64,000 bases of DNA, from the NCBI RefSeq assembly GCF_029278565.1, contig NZ_CP119559.1, positions 434,001 through 498,000 of the forward strand, read 5' to 3'. The translations under genes were made by a program, and so were the position numbers. Of the stretch, positions 50,709 to 60,126 are shown in pieces. The stretch is from Haloarcula halophila (GTDB lineage Archaea; Halobacteriota; Halobacteria; Halobacteriales; Haloarculaceae). Position 1 is the first letter of the stretch. Every line of letters begins with the position of its first letter. Under the pieces are notes generated by a model. It did not search any database and was not told where the DNA came from. It saw only the letters and a program-made list of their open reading frames with translations.

Positions 50709-52102
50709 ACGCCGACACACGCCGACAGATCCGCGAGAACGCCCAGTACCTCCGGAGCGTCCGTCCGCTCGACCCCGAGGAGATCCACGAGTACGTCGAG
50801 GACCGCCCCCATCCCGCGGTGGTCCGGCAAGTACTCCGGGAGGAAGCGTTCGACCTCGCCATCGTCGAGCGCGAGGACGGGACATTCGTGCCGGCCCCGG
50901 AGGAACCGCTGTCGGTCCCGTTCCACGGCGTCGACTCGTTCCCGACGCCGTACGCCCGCGCCGTCGAGGACCTGCTCGTCGAGGAGTTCGGCCCTGACTG
51001 GCACCGCGGGGACAGCGGCGACCGACTCCGCGAGCCCATCCGGGACACCAAGGAGCGGTACCTCCAGGGCGCGTCAGTCGAGTACGACCGGCTCACCGCG
51101 CTGGGGTACGCGATCTACCACCTCCCGGACTACTACGCGACCGCCCAGTACCTGCTGGCCGATCTCGCTCGTGACGGCCTGCTCCCGTCCAGACTCCGGA
51201 TGCTGGACGTCGGTGCCGGCGTCGGCGGCCCGGCGCTTGGCCTGCTCGATCTCCTGCCCGAGGACGGACTGCTCGACTACCACGCCGTCGAACCGAGCGC
51301 GGCAGCGGACGTACTGGAGCACCTCTTGGAGAGCGCGCCGCCACACGTCGAAACGACGATCCACCGGGAGCAGGCGGAACAGTTCGACCCCGAAGGACCG
51401 TTCGACCTGATCCTCTTCGGGAACGTCCTCAGCGAACTCGACGATCCGGAAGCGACTGTCCGCCGGTATCTCGGCGTTCTGGAGGACGACGGGACGATGC
51501 TGGCGATCGCTCCGGCCGACCGCACCACCGCGACCGACCTCCGGCAGACGGAACGGGCCGTCGCAGACGACGGTCCCGCGACCGTCTACGCCCCGACGGT
51601 CCGGCTCTGGCCACACCAGCGTCCGAAGGGAGACTGTTGGTCGTTCGACCGCAAGCCCGACATCGACGTTCCGGACCTCCAGCGCCGTCTGGACGACGCC
51701 GGCGGCGGGACGGGAGAGTTCGTCAACACCGACGTCCAGTACGCCTACAGCGTCCTCCGGACTGACGGGCGGACCCGCATCGAGATGACCCCAGACCGCG
51801 GAGTCCACGCACCGATGGCCGACGCCGAGGAGTTCGTCACCGACCGGGTGAACCTCCTGGCGATCAAGTTGAGTCCGGACCTCTCGGAGGGAGGGAATCC
51901 GCTGTTCCTGATCGGCGACGGTAGCGAGGCCACCGACCACTTCGCGGTCCGGACCGACGCCTCGATGCTCAACGCCGACCTGGTCGAAGCCGACTACGGG
52001 GACCTCCTCTCGATCCAGAACGGGCTGGTCCTCTGGAACGACGACGAGGCGGCCTACAACGTCGTCGTCGACGGCGAGACGGTCGTCGACCGGGCGCGCT
52101 GA
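50705..52102 (+). CDS. Rsm22-like small-subunit rRNA methyltransferase family
   Basis: 465 residues. An N-terminal helical domain (1-150) precedes an AdoMet fold: LRMLDVGAGVGGPALGL (motif I), FDLILFGNVLSELDD (motif IV region). The C-terminal third includes AYSVLRTDG and a beta-rich end. This matches the Rsm22/mitochondrial ribosomal methyltransferase-like family. Coupled to tyrA by ATGA overlap. Confidence 0.75.
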   Translation: MNADTRRQIRENAQYLRSVRPLDPEEIHEYVEDRPHPAVVRQVLREEAFDLAIVEREDGTFVPAPEEPLSVPFHGVDSFPTPYARAVEDLLVEEFGPDWHRGDSGDRLREPIRDTKERYLQGASVEYDRLTALGYAIYHLPDYYATAQYLLADLARDGLLPSRLRMLDVGAGVGGPALGLLDLLPEDGLLDYHAVEPSAAADVLEHLLESAPPHVETTIHREQAEQFDPEGPFDLILFGNVLSELDDPEATVRRYLGVLEDDGTMLAIAPADRTTATDLRQTERAVADDGPATVYAPTVRLWPHQRPKGDCWSFDRKPDIDVPDLQRRLDDAGGGTGEFVNTDVQYAYSVLRTDGRTRIEMTPDRGVHAPMADAEEFVTDRVNLLAIKLSPDLSEGGNPLFLIGDGSEATDHFAVRTDASMLNADLVEADYGDLLSIQNGLVLWNDDEAAYNVVVDGETVVDRAR

Positions 52103-52139
52103 GCGGTGGGCTTTTCTCCCGGACAGCCCGACGAAGGGT

Positions 52140-52937
52140 ATGGACGAGGACGAACCGGCGATCCTGTTGACGAACGACGACGGCATCGACAGCGCCGGGC
52201 TGCAGGCGTTATACGAGGGGCTCTCGGCGGTCGGCGACGTCACTGTCGTGGCTCCGGCCGAAGACCAGAGCGCCGTCGGCCGAGCGATCTCCCACGAGGT
52301 CGAGGTCCGCGACCACGAACTCGGCTACGTCGTCGAGGGGACGCCGACCGACTGTGTCGTGGCAGGGCTGGAGGCACTCCTCCCCGAGACCGACCTGGTG
52401 ATCGCGGGCTGTAACCGCGGGGCCAACCTCGGGGCGTACGTGCTGGGCCGCTCCGGAACCGTCAGCGCCGCCGTCGAGGCGACGTTCTTCGACGTTCCCG
52501 CGATCGCCGTCTCGATGTACATCCCCGTCAGGGAAGACGCCGCCTTCTCCGACATCGAGGCCAACGGCGACAGCTACGGCGAAGCGGCGCGTGCGACCAC
52601 GTACCTCGCCGATCACGCCCTCGGCGCCGGCGTCTTCGAGCAGTGTGACTACCTCAACGTCAACGCGCCGGTCGCCGAGTGGGGACCCGCGGACATCGAG
52701 ATCACACGTCCCTCACAGCTCTACCAGATGGACGCCGTCCACGACGGCGACGCGGTGACGCTGCACGACCGGATCTGGGAGCACATGGCCGACGGCGATA
52801 TCCCCGACCCCGAGGGGACCGACCGGCGTGCCGTCGTCGACGGGAAAGTCAGCGTCTCGCCGCTGACTGCACCACATACCACCGAACATCACGAAGCGCT
52901 CGACGCGCTGGCCGAGACCTACGATCCGGAAGCCTGA
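52140..52937 (+). CDS. surE: 5'-nucleotidase SurE
   Basis: 265 residues. LLTNDDGIDSAGLQAL with the metal-binding Asp-Asp, VVAPAEDQSAVGRAIS, and GCNRGANLGAYVLGRSGTVS are the SurE motifs. It dephosphorylates nucleoside monophosphates. The C-terminus extends past the core with VSPLTAPHTTEH. Second or third gene of the rightward tyrA operon. Confidence 0.95.
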   Translation: MDEDEPAILLTNDDGIDSAGLQALYEGLSAVGDVTVVAPAEDQSAVGRAISHEVEVRDHELGYVVEGTPTDCVVAGLEALLPETDLVIAGCNRGANLGAYVLGRSGTVSAAVEATFFDVPAIAVSMYIPVREDAAFSDIEANGDSYGEAARATTYLADHALGAGVFEQCDYLNVNAPVAEWGPADIEITRPSQLYQMDAVHDGDAVTLHDRIWEHMADGDIPDPEGTDRRAVVDGKVSVSPLTAPHTTEHHEALDALAETYDPEA

Positions 52938-52981
52938 CCGCCGATACGTTCAAGACTCTCGCCGACGCCGCCTGTAGTACG

Positions 52982-54031
52982 ATGGCGACCGCCACCGAAG
53001 GCCACTCGATCCAGTTCAGACAGGTGGCCGGTATCGTGCTGGCGGTTGCACTGATCGCACTTCTGGTCTTCGGGCTCGATACCGGTGCTATCGTCGACAC
53101 CCTCGCCAGTGCCGATCCGGCGCTCGTGGTCCTCGCTGTAGCGACCTCACTCGCCGCCCAGTTGTGCTGGAGTCTGACGACGGCGACGCTGCTGGCGGGG
53201 ACGAACGACTCGCTTCCCCGCCACCGCGTTCAGTTGGGCTATCTCTCGGGCACCTTCGGCAAACAGATCCTCCCGCTGGGGAACGTCGGCGGAACGGCCA
53301 TCCTCGCGTACGTCATCTCCGAGGACCTGGGCCAGCGGTTCAGGGACGTCTTCGCGGCGGTCACTGCAAGCGAGTTGGTCATCTTCGCCGGGTCGCTGGG
53401 CGTCGCCGCCCTCGGGCTCTTCGAACTGGTCCTGTGGCCCCGTCCGGGGTTCGACGGACCGGTGGTCCTGGGAGGGTCCGTGGCGATACTGGCTGTCCTC
53501 GTCGTCGGCAGTGCGCTCGTCGCGTACCGCCGTGGCGCCGTCGGGACGCTCGTCGTCGCCACTGCCGCTGGCGTTCACTGGGCGCTCTCGCCGTTCTCCG
53601 AGCGTGTCGCACGGCTCGTCGAGCCAGCGCGAGTCGGGACTGCCGTCGAGTCGTTTCTCACGGGATTCGAAGCGGCGACGGCCGACAGGCGCCGGGTCGC
53701 GGTCGCAGCGCTGTTCGGGGTCGCCGGGTGGCTCGCGTTCGGCCTGGCGCTGTACTACGGCCTCGTCGCCGTCGACATCTCGCTCCCGCTCGGACTGGCG
53801 CTGTTTCTGGCCCCCGCGAGCGGGGTGGCGACACTCCTCCCGACGCCGGGCGGGCTCGGAAGCTCGGAGGTCGGGCTCACCGCCGTGTTCACGCTGCTGA
53901 CGGGCGCGTCGCTGGAACAGGCCGCTGCCGGGGTGCTCCTGTATCGCCTGGCGACGTACTGGCTGATCCTGACGATCGGTGGCCTGGCGAGTGTGTACCT
54001 CTCGGCGTCGGTCTGGCACGCACTGGAGTAG
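52982..54031 (+). CDS. Lysylphosphatidylglycerol synthase/flippase-like (UPF0104) membrane protein
   Basis: 349 residues, start ATG 52982, with about eight membrane helices. GNVGGTAILAYVISEDLG and LLPTPGGLGSSEVGLTAVFT match the UPF0104/LPG synthase TM family, whose P-T-P-G-G-x-G-x2-E motif is well conserved. Archaeal members may move lipids or lipid-linked sugars; substrate unknown. Confidence 0.82.
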   Translation: MATATEGHSIQFRQVAGIVLAVALIALLVFGLDTGAIVDTLASADPALVVLAVATSLAAQLCWSLTTATLLAGTNDSLPRHRVQLGYLSGTFGKQILPLGNVGGTAILAYVISEDLGQRFRDVFAAVTASELVIFAGSLGVAALGLFELVLWPRPGFDGPVVLGGSVAILAVLVVGSALVAYRRGAVGTLVVATAAGVHWALSPFSERVARLVEPARVGTAVESFLTGFEAATADRRRVAVAALFGVAGWLAFGLALYYGLVAVDISLPLGLALFLAPASGVATLLPTPGGLGSSEVGLTAVFTLLTGASLEQAAAGVLLYRLATYWLILTIGGLASVYLSASVWHALE

Positions 54032-54083
54032 CTTCGATGGTCAGGGTTATGCCGCCGGACACGAACTGGGAGACATCGAGCCG

Positions 54084-55007
54084 ATGCGCTTCAGGAACGC
54101 ACTACTGTTCGTCGCGTTAGCTGTCGCCTGGGGGAGCGCGTTCACCGCGATCAAAGCCGGCCTGGACTACTTCCCGCCGGTCCTCTTTGCCGCGTTCCGG
54201 TACGACCTCGCTGGGCTCCTGATGCTCGGCTACGCCGTCTACGCCACCGACCGCTGGCGACCCCGGACCCGGCCGGAGTGGACGCTGGTCGGGATCGGCG
54301 GGCTGTTCATGATCGCCGCCTACCACGCGTTCCTCTTTGTCGGCGAGTTGGGCGTCACCAGCGCCGTCGCCGCGATCGTCGTGAGTCTCTCGCCGGTCCT
54401 GACGACCGCCTTCGCTCGTGTGTTCCTCCCCGAGGAGCGCCTCACCGCACTGGGTGTTGTCGGCCTGCTCGTCGGCTTCGTCGGCGTCGCCGTGTTGAGC
54501 AACCCCGAGCAGGGTGCGCTCGTCACGAGCCGAACCGTCTCGCTGTTTCTCGTCTTCCTGGCTGCGACCGCGTTCGCCCTCGGAAGTGTCCTCACCCGCC
54601 GCGTCGACGCCGATCTCCCGATCGAGACGATGGAGGCGTGGTCGATGCTGCTGGGCGCTGGCATCATGCACGGTGCGAGCGTCGCCATCGGGGAGTCGTT
54701 CGCGGCGGTCCGCTGGGAGCCACGTGGGATCGTCGCCCTCGGATATCTCGTCGTCGTCGCGAGCGCGCTGGGCTTTCTGGTCTACTTCGATCTGCTGGAG
54801 CGGCTCGGCCCCATCGAGATCAACCTGGTCTCCTACGCCGCGCCTATCGTCGCCGCGATCACCGGCGTCCTGTTCCTGCCCGAAGAGTTGACTGCGGCGA
54901 CCGTCGCCGGCTTCGCGCTCATCTTCGCGGGGTTCGTCCTGCTGAAACGCGAGGCGATCAGCGCGGAACTGATCGGGACTGGACGGCCCACAGAGGGGGA
55001 CCACTGA
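54084..55007 (+). CDS. EamA/DMT-family transporter
   Basis: 307 residues, start ATG 54084, with ten membrane helices in two EamA repeats (about 5-140 and 150-290). WGSAFTAIKAGLDYFPPVLF starts repeat 1, and EINLVSYAAPIVAAITGVLFLPEE ends repeat 2. Drug/metabolite transporters export amino acids or metabolites; substrate unknown. Confidence 0.9.
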   Translation: MRFRNALLFVALAVAWGSAFTAIKAGLDYFPPVLFAAFRYDLAGLLMLGYAVYATDRWRPRTRPEWTLVGIGGLFMIAAYHAFLFVGELGVTSAVAAIVVSLSPVLTTAFARVFLPEERLTALGVVGLLVGFVGVAVLSNPEQGALVTSRTVSLFLVFLAATAFALGSVLTRRVDADLPIETMEAWSMLLGAGIMHGASVAIGESFAAVRWEPRGIVALGYLVVVASALGFLVYFDLLERLGPIEINLVSYAAPIVAAITGVLFLPEELTAATVAGFALIFAGFVLLKREAISAELIGTGRPTEGDH

Positions 55008-55011
55008 GCGT

Positions 55012-55740
55012 TCAGAACAGGCCCGTGACGAATCCGATTCCCATCAGGACCAGTACCGCTGCCGAGAACAGGGGGAGATACGGCGTGATCCGCTCGACTT
55101 CGTCTTCGTAGCGGTCGTAGCCGGCCAGCAGCAGCGCCGTCAGCCCGACGATCCCGGCGATCACGGTGACGGCGTACGCGCTCATCAGTTCCAGACAGTA
55201 GTTCGATCCCGCACAGAGCGCGATGATTTCGAACTCCTCCTCGTGTGCAAACCCCAACAGGAACGCGGCCCAGGCGATGCTGAGCAGTCCGCGGTCGGCA
55301 GCCGTCGAGAGCGATCCGTGATCGTGGTGCCCGTCGGACCGCGTGTGGCCGTGACTGTCGGCGTAGTCGTGCGTGTCACCGTCGCTGATCCCGTGACTGT
55401 GGTCCCCAGCGTACTCCCGGATGCCGAGCACGATCAGGAGGACACCGGCGACGACGCTCACCGGGCCGCCGATCTGGAGGCCGGCGACGGTCAGCGGCTC
55501 GTCGACCTGCGTCAGCGAGAAGTACGACTTCGCGTAGAAGAACACGCCAACCATCGCCAGGCTGCTCACGAGATGGCCCAGCCCGAGGATGGTGCTCGCG
55601 GCGATACCGGAGACCCACTCGTTTGACTGCTCCATCGCGTAGGCGGCCGCGACCGGCCAGCCGTGGCCAGGTTCTATTCCGTGGACCGCTCCGAGGGCGA
55701 CGGCACCGGCGAGGAGGCCGGCCAGTTCGCGCTCGATCAT
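55012..55740 (-). CDS. NicO/RcnA-type nickel/cobalt transporter
   Basis: 242 residues from ATG 55740, about six membrane helices. HGIEPGHGWPVAAAYA carries the metal motif of the NicO family. A histidine-rich loop (about 110-150, HSHGISDGDTHDYADSHGHT) sits between helices, and LLGFAHEEEFEII follows. It is divergent from nikR, so nickel is the probable substrate and NikR the regulator. Direction (uptake or export) cannot be told. Confidence 0.86.
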   Translation of the reverse strand: MIERELAGLLAGAVALGAVHGIEPGHGWPVAAAYAMEQSNEWVSGIAASTILGLGHLVSSLAMVGVFFYAKSYFSLTQVDEPLTVAGLQIGGPVSVVAGVLLIVLGIREYAGDHSHGISDGDTHDYADSHGHTRSDGHHDHGSLSTAADRGLLSIAWAAFLLGFAHEEEFEIIALCAGSNYCLELMSAYAVTVIAGIVGLTALLLAGYDRYEDEVERITPYLPLFSAAVLVLMGIGFVTGLF

Positions 55741-55772
55741 CACGAGCGAACGTAGCACCAACGGCCCGTTAA

Positions 55773-55811
55773 GGGTAGTTAATACCCGTTCGGGGGGATC
55801 GTCATACGATC
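55773..55811. promoter_or_regulatory. Dyads between the nickel transporter and nikR (candidate NikR operator)
   Basis: GGGTA-GTTAA-TACCC (55773-55787) and GATCGT-CAT-ACGATC (55797-55811) are perfect inverted repeats in the 120-base divergent promoter region. The second contains TCATAC, one half of the known bacterial NikR site (GTATGA-N16-TCATAC), but the partner half is absent. Confidence 0.5.
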
Positions 55812-55860
55812 GCAGGTGAGCCGGCGGTGTTCATGTGTCTCCCACGAGCAGAGTCCGACG

Positions 55861-56253
55861 ATGCGAACGAGTTTCAACGTCCCCGACGAGTTGGTCGGAA
55901 CGTTCGACCGAGTCTGGGAAGACCAGGGCCTCGACAACCGCTCGCGAGCGGTCCGGGAAGCGATGCGGGAGTACATCGAAGCCCACTCCCGGTTCGAGGA
56001 GCGATCCGGCGAAATCGTCGCGCTCGTGGGCTTCGATTACCGCCACCACGACGTCATCGAGTCGCTCCACACCGTCCAACACGACTACCAGGACGTGATC
56101 CTGAACACGAGCCACACCCACCAAGGCGAGTGGTGTCTGGAGTCGCTGTTCTGTCGCGGACCGGCCCAGCGGGTCCGGGCGCTGACCAACAGACTCCGTG
56201 ACTTCGACGCCGTCGGCCGCGTCAAGGTGATGATGATACGCGACGACGATTGA
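55861..56253 (+). CDS. nikR: Nickel-responsive regulator NikR
   Basis: 130 residues, start ATG 55861 (MRTSFNVPDELVGTFDRV). An N-terminal ribbon-helix-helix (1-45, NRSRAVREAMREYI) is followed by an ACT-like metal domain (50-130). Ligand-type residues His74, His85, His87 and Cys92 match the NikR nickel site, but the His-to-Cys step (H87-C92) is one residue shorter than in bacterial NikR. It should repress the divergent transporter when nickel is abundant. Confidence 0.92.
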   Translation: MRTSFNVPDELVGTFDRVWEDQGLDNRSRAVREAMREYIEAHSRFEERSGEIVALVGFDYRHHDVIESLHTVQHDYQDVILNTSHTHQGEWCLESLFCRGPAQRVRALTNRLRDFDAVGRVKVMMIRDDD

Positions 56254-56256
56254 CAG

Positions 56257-56817
56257 CTACTCGTCGATCTCACGGACCACCGTCGCCGGGTTCCCCTGGA
56301 CCACCACGCCCGCGGGAACGTCCTCGGTGACGACCGCGCCCGACGCGACGACGCTGCGGTCGCCGACCGTTACGCCCGGGTTCAGGACGGCCTGGCCGCC
56401 CATCCAGACGTCGTCGCCGACCGTCACGGGCTTGCCGTACTCGATCCCCGCGGCGCGTTCGGCCGGGTCCAGCGAGTGTGTCGCCGCATAGACCTGGACG
56501 CCCGGCCCCAGCAGACACCGGTCGCCGAACTCGACCCGACAGATGTCGAGGAACACGCAGCCGAAGTTCGCGAAGAAGTCGTCGCCGACGTGGATCTGTT
56601 CGCCGTAGTCACAGCGAACCGGTGGCTCGACGACGATCGATTCGCCGATCGATCCGAAGAGCGTGTCGAGCAGCTCCCGCCGCCGACCGTCTGCGCCGGG
56701 ATCGGTCCGGTTGTACGTGCGGGTCAGTTCACGCGCCCGTTCGCGCTCGGCGACCAGTTCGGGATCGCTCGGGTCGTATCGCTCGCCGGCGAGCATCTTC
56801 TCCTTCTCGGTGGGCAT
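56257..56817 (-). CDS. Maltose/galactoside O-acetyltransferase-like (left-handed beta-helix)
   Basis: 186 residues from ATG 56817. N-terminal MPTEKEKMLAGERYDPSDPE is the Mac/LacA/NodL cap, followed by hexapeptide repeats; GVQVYAATHSLDPAER contains the catalytic His. It transfers acetyl from acetyl-CoA to a sugar; substrate uncertain. Convergent with nikR. Confidence 0.9.
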   Translation of the reverse strand: MPTEKEKMLAGERYDPSDPELVAERERARELTRTYNRTDPGADGRRRELLDTLFGSIGESIVVEPPVRCDYGEQIHVGDDFFANFGCVFLDICRVEFGDRCLLGPGVQVYAATHSLDPAERAAGIEYGKPVTVGDDVWMGGQAVLNPGVTVGDRSVVASGAVVTEDVPAGVVVQGNPATVVREIDE

Positions 56818-56909
56818 ACCTCCGATAGACACAGCGGTAGGTTAACGGCTCGGGCGACTCGGCGACGAGTTCTTTCGACTTATATTCGTTCCCGCGTTAC
56901 CCCGGACAG

Positions 56910-57500
56910 ATGGTCGAGATTCGGCTCGCCAGACCGGCCGACGCGCCGGCCTGTCGTGAGATCTACGCACCGTTCGTCCGGGACAGCGCGATCACCTTCG
57001 AGACCGACCTCCCGAGCGAGGCGGCGTTCACCGAGCGTCTCACCGAGACCCTGGAGCACCGTCCCTGGCTCGTCTGTGAACACGACGGGCAGGTGCTCGG
57101 ATACGCCTACGCCAGCCCACACCGGAACCGGGACGCGTACAAGTGGGCAGTCGAGTCGTCGGTCTACGTCGCCGAGGACGCCCGCCGTAGCGGTGTCGCC
57201 CGCGGGCTCTACCGGTCCCTGTTTGCCGTCCTGGAACGACAGGGGTACCGGAACGTCTACGCCGGGATCACCGTTCCGAACCAACCCAGTCGGGCCTTCC
57301 ACGAGGCCATGGGATTCGATCGGGTCGGGACCTACGAGAACGTCGGCTACAAACACGGCGAGTGGCACGACGTGGAGTGGTGGGGCCGCACGCTCCAGGG
57401 CGACGACGAAGCTCCCTCCGAACCAACTCCGCTCGATTCGCTGGTCCAGGACCGAAAGGTGTCGGCTCTGGCGACCGGAGCGGACGGGATTTCGCTGTGA
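56910..57500 (+). CDS. GNAT N-acetyltransferase (phosphinothricin-type)
   Basis: 196 residues; a TATA box CTTATATT (56879-56886) lies 24-31 bases before the ATG. MVEIRLARPADAPACREIYA, then VAEDARRSGVARGLYRSLF as the acetyl-CoA loop, and GFDRVGTYENVGYKHGEW near the end match PAT/YncA-like acetyltransferases. Such enzymes acetylate amino-acid analogues such as methionine sulfone. Confidence 0.87.
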   Translation: MVEIRLARPADAPACREIYAPFVRDSAITFETDLPSEAAFTERLTETLEHRPWLVCEHDGQVLGYAYASPHRNRDAYKWAVESSVYVAEDARRSGVARGLYRSLFAVLERQGYRNVYAGITVPNQPSRAFHEAMGFDRVGTYENVGYKHGEWHDVEWWGRTLQGDDEAPSEPTPLDSLVQDRKVSALATGADGISL

Positions 57501-58054
57501 GAGGGCTGTCGAACAGGAGCGCACGGTCTATACAGTCGTCGTGCGCAGTGCTGTAGCAGCAGCCGATCGTCCTGCTGTCGGTCGATCCGGTGTCCACTAG
57601 TTTCGATCTCGACGCGAAGGGATCGAATCACCTTCGAAGCCGGTGTGTACCGCTCAGGCGGTCATCCAGTCGTGTTCTGGCTGACTATCAACGAAGATCG
57701 GTCCGTCGCTCGCCACAGTCACGGTTTGGGCTGGCAGTTCGAACCAGAGTGGCCACGGACTGGGACTGTGGTCCGCAAGTTGGTCCAGGCGTCCAGGTCG
57801 CTGTAATCGCCGCGTGGACTCTCCGCCTCGTCCGGTCCAACGTCCTTGCTATCGGCGACGGCCTCTGTAATCGCCGGGAGCAGGGGGCGGACCGTATCGG
57901 CGGTTGCAGTGATAGATTATAAACGGAAATCTCCTACCTGTCAGGATGTGGCTGGGGAGGAGACCGATCTGAATAGGCGGATAACACGGTGTGTAGACCG
58001 TTCGGTGACACCCCGACCACCAACTGCTATATCCCTCGAAACTGTGGATTCCGT
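57501..58054. other. 554-base gap without a supported gene
   Basis: Open frames here are short and their composition is not protein-like. A TATA box (CTATATCC, 58027-58034) near the right end serves the carbonic anhydrase gene. Some degenerate repeats (TCGATC...TCCAGTCG type) are visible but nothing organised. The gap may contain the remnant of a decayed gene. Confidence 0.5.
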
Positions 58055-58735
58055 ATGAACCAGGTGGTCGCCGAGTTACTCGCCAATAACGCCGAACACG
58101 CCGATTCGTTTCGATCCCGGTTCGGCGACGTGCAGGACGCACAACATCCCGAAGCCGTCACTGTCTGCTGTGCTGACTCGCGTGTCCTGCAAGACCACAT
58201 CTTCGGCAACGACGACCCCGGCCGTCTGTTCACCTGTAGCAACATCGGGAACCGCGTCGTCCAGCGGACCGCATCGGGCGAGGCCGTCTCCGGCGACGTG
58301 CTCTATCCGCTGGCACACACCGGCACCAAGACCGCCGTGGTCGTCGGTCACACCGGCTGTGGGGCCGTCACCGCGACGTACGACGACCTGACCGAGGGTC
58401 TCTCGGAGCCCCCGGGGATCGAACACTGTCTCGGCCTGCTCAAACCACACCTCGAAGCCGGCGTCGACGCACTTCCCGACGACGTCGATCGCCCGGGCGC
58501 GATCAACCGGCTCGTCGAGTACAACGTCGATCGGCAGGTGGAGTTCCTCCGCGAAAGCGACGACGTAGCCGACGACGTCGACGTCGTCGGCGTCGTCTAC
58601 GACTTCCAGGACGTGTACAGCGACCGCCGTGGCGAACTCCAGGTCGTCAACGTCGGCGGCGAGACGAGCGTCGACACGCTCCGTGAGCGGTACCCCGAGA
58701 TCGGGGATCGGATCGATCGCCTCTGGGAGTACTGA
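58055..58735 (+). CDS. Beta-class carbonic anhydrase
   Basis: 226 residues, start ATG 58055, 21-28 bases after a TATA box. Zinc ligands are in VCCADSRV (Cys-x-Asp-x-Arg) and VVGHTGCGAV (His-x2-Cys), the beta-class signature. It interconverts CO2 and bicarbonate. It stands alone; 147 bases to the next gene hold no feature. Confidence 0.93.
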   Translation: MNQVVAELLANNAEHADSFRSRFGDVQDAQHPEAVTVCCADSRVLQDHIFGNDDPGRLFTCSNIGNRVVQRTASGEAVSGDVLYPLAHTGTKTAVVVGHTGCGAVTATYDDLTEGLSEPPGIEHCLGLLKPHLEAGVDALPDDVDRPGAINRLVEYNVDRQVEFLRESDDVADDVDVVGVVYDFQDVYSDRRGELQVVNVGGETSVDTLRERYPEIGDRIDRLWEY

Positions 58736-58882
58736 GCGGGCAGTGCTGCGAGGGCGCCAGTTCCGTGACACGTCGATACGGGCCGTGCTGTCGGTAGCCG
58801 ACGCTTCGGTCCGGACTCCTCAGTCCGTCGAGCCTCGTGAGGAACGGGACGGATCTTCCGAACGGTATCGGTTAACTGACTC

Positions 58883-59176
58883 TCACCGGTTCTCTCGCTG
58901 TTCGACCTTGTTCAACTCGATGAGCAACCGGAACATCGCCTTCACCAGGTTCGCGTCGACGTCGAACCGGCGGGCGTTCTCGCCGGCGCGGTCCATCACG
59001 GCCTGTTCCTGTTCCTCGTCGGTCGTCGGCAGGCCCCGTTCGTCTTTGACTTGCGCGATCGTGTCGGCGACGTAGGTCCGCTGTGCGATCTTCTCGACGA
59101 TCTCGCGGTCGATAGTCCGGATCTCGTCGCGCAGTTCCTCCAGGGACATGTCCTCGGGGGTTGGCTCTGAACTCAT
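58883..59176 (-). CDS. Chorismate mutase (AroQ type)
   Basis: 97 residues, all helical: LEELRDEIRTIDREIVEKIA, RTYVADTIAQVKDERG, FRLLIELNKVEQRE. Active-site-type residues Arg, Lys and Gln are present in these positions. Converts chorismate to prephenate. Its start overlaps the shikimate kinase stop, so the pair forms an aromatic amino acid operon. Confidence 0.92.
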   Translation of the reverse strand: MSSEPTPEDMSLEELRDEIRTIDREIVEKIAQRTYVADTIAQVKDERGLPTTDEEQEQAVMDRAGENARRFDVDANLVKAMFRLLIELNKVEQRENR

Positions 59177-60030
59177 ACTGTCTGTGTTCCCGCTGTCTGT
59201 GTGGTCGTCAGTAGCGTCTCTCCGTCTCGGCGGTCCCAGTAGGTCTTGACGGTTTCGAGTGCCTCACGGTCGCCGACGGCGGTAAACGAGGGGCCGGTCC
59301 CCGAGAGTGAGACGCCGTCGACGGCTGCCATCCCCTCGACGAGTGGATCGGTGTCGTACCCCAGCGCGGCACAGAACGCCAGGCCGTTGACCGTCATCGC
59401 CCGCTGGTACTCCCCGTCCAGTGCGAGGTCCTCGACCAGTCGGGCCATCGGAGCGATCTGTTTACAGCGCTCGACGTCGGCGTCCGCGGAGAAGGACTGC
59501 TCGGGCGGGGACCAGACCAACACGTCCCACTCGACGGCCTCGCGGGAGAGCAGGTCGTCGGTCTCGTTGTCGGTGACGGTGACCCCGCCCAGCATCGAGG
59601 CCGAGGCGTCGTCGAACGCGCCGGTGATCGTCACGCCGGCGTCCCGGGCTGCCATCACGCCGAGTCGGGCCATATCCGCACGCGACATCTGGTCGGTCGC
59701 GTCGAGGGCGTCCAGCGTCGCCATCACCGTGGCGTTGGCGGCCGCGCTGGAGCTTTTCAACCCGGAGGCCATCGGGACCTCACTCTCCGTATAGACGTGG
59801 CCGCCACTGGCGTCCTGGTCGCCGTGGGCATCGATGACGTATTCGACACAGCGTTCGATCAGTCGCGTATCCGCCTCGGGCGCGCCGTCGATCGCGCCGG
59901 TGACGCCGGTCTCCGTCGTCACCTCGACTGTCGCAGTCGTGTACTCGTCGATAGCGAACGCCGATCCGCGCCCGGTCGCGAGGGCGTTGAGGACGGTGCC
60001 CGCCGCCGGTGCCACTGCCTTACCTTCCAT
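59173..60030 (-). CDS. Archaeal shikimate kinase (GHMP family)
   Basis: 285 residues. VPMASGLKSSSAAANATVMA is the GHMP ATP-binding motif; the N-terminus has GTVLNALATGRGSAFAIDEY and the C-terminus SLSGTGPSFTAVGD. This is the archaeal replacement for AroK, phosphorylating shikimate at O3. It forms an operon with chorismate mutase. Confidence 0.93.
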   Translation of the reverse strand: MEGKAVAPAAGTVLNALATGRGSAFAIDEYTTATVEVTTETGVTGAIDGAPEADTRLIERCVEYVIDAHGDQDASGGHVYTESEVPMASGLKSSSAAANATVMATLDALDATDQMSRADMARLGVMAARDAGVTITGAFDDASASMLGGVTVTDNETDDLLSREAVEWDVLVWSPPEQSFSADADVERCKQIAPMARLVEDLALDGEYQRAMTVNGLAFCAALGYDTDPLVEGMAAVDGVSLSGTGPSFTAVGDREALETVKTYWDRRDGETLLTTTQTAGTQTV

Positions 60031-60126
60031 CGACCGCTACTCCCGTCCGGGAGTACTTACCACCTGTGGAACCAGCGGTCGGATCGACAGCGCGTGGCTT
60101 TTGCCTACCCGGATGAAACGTCGCGT

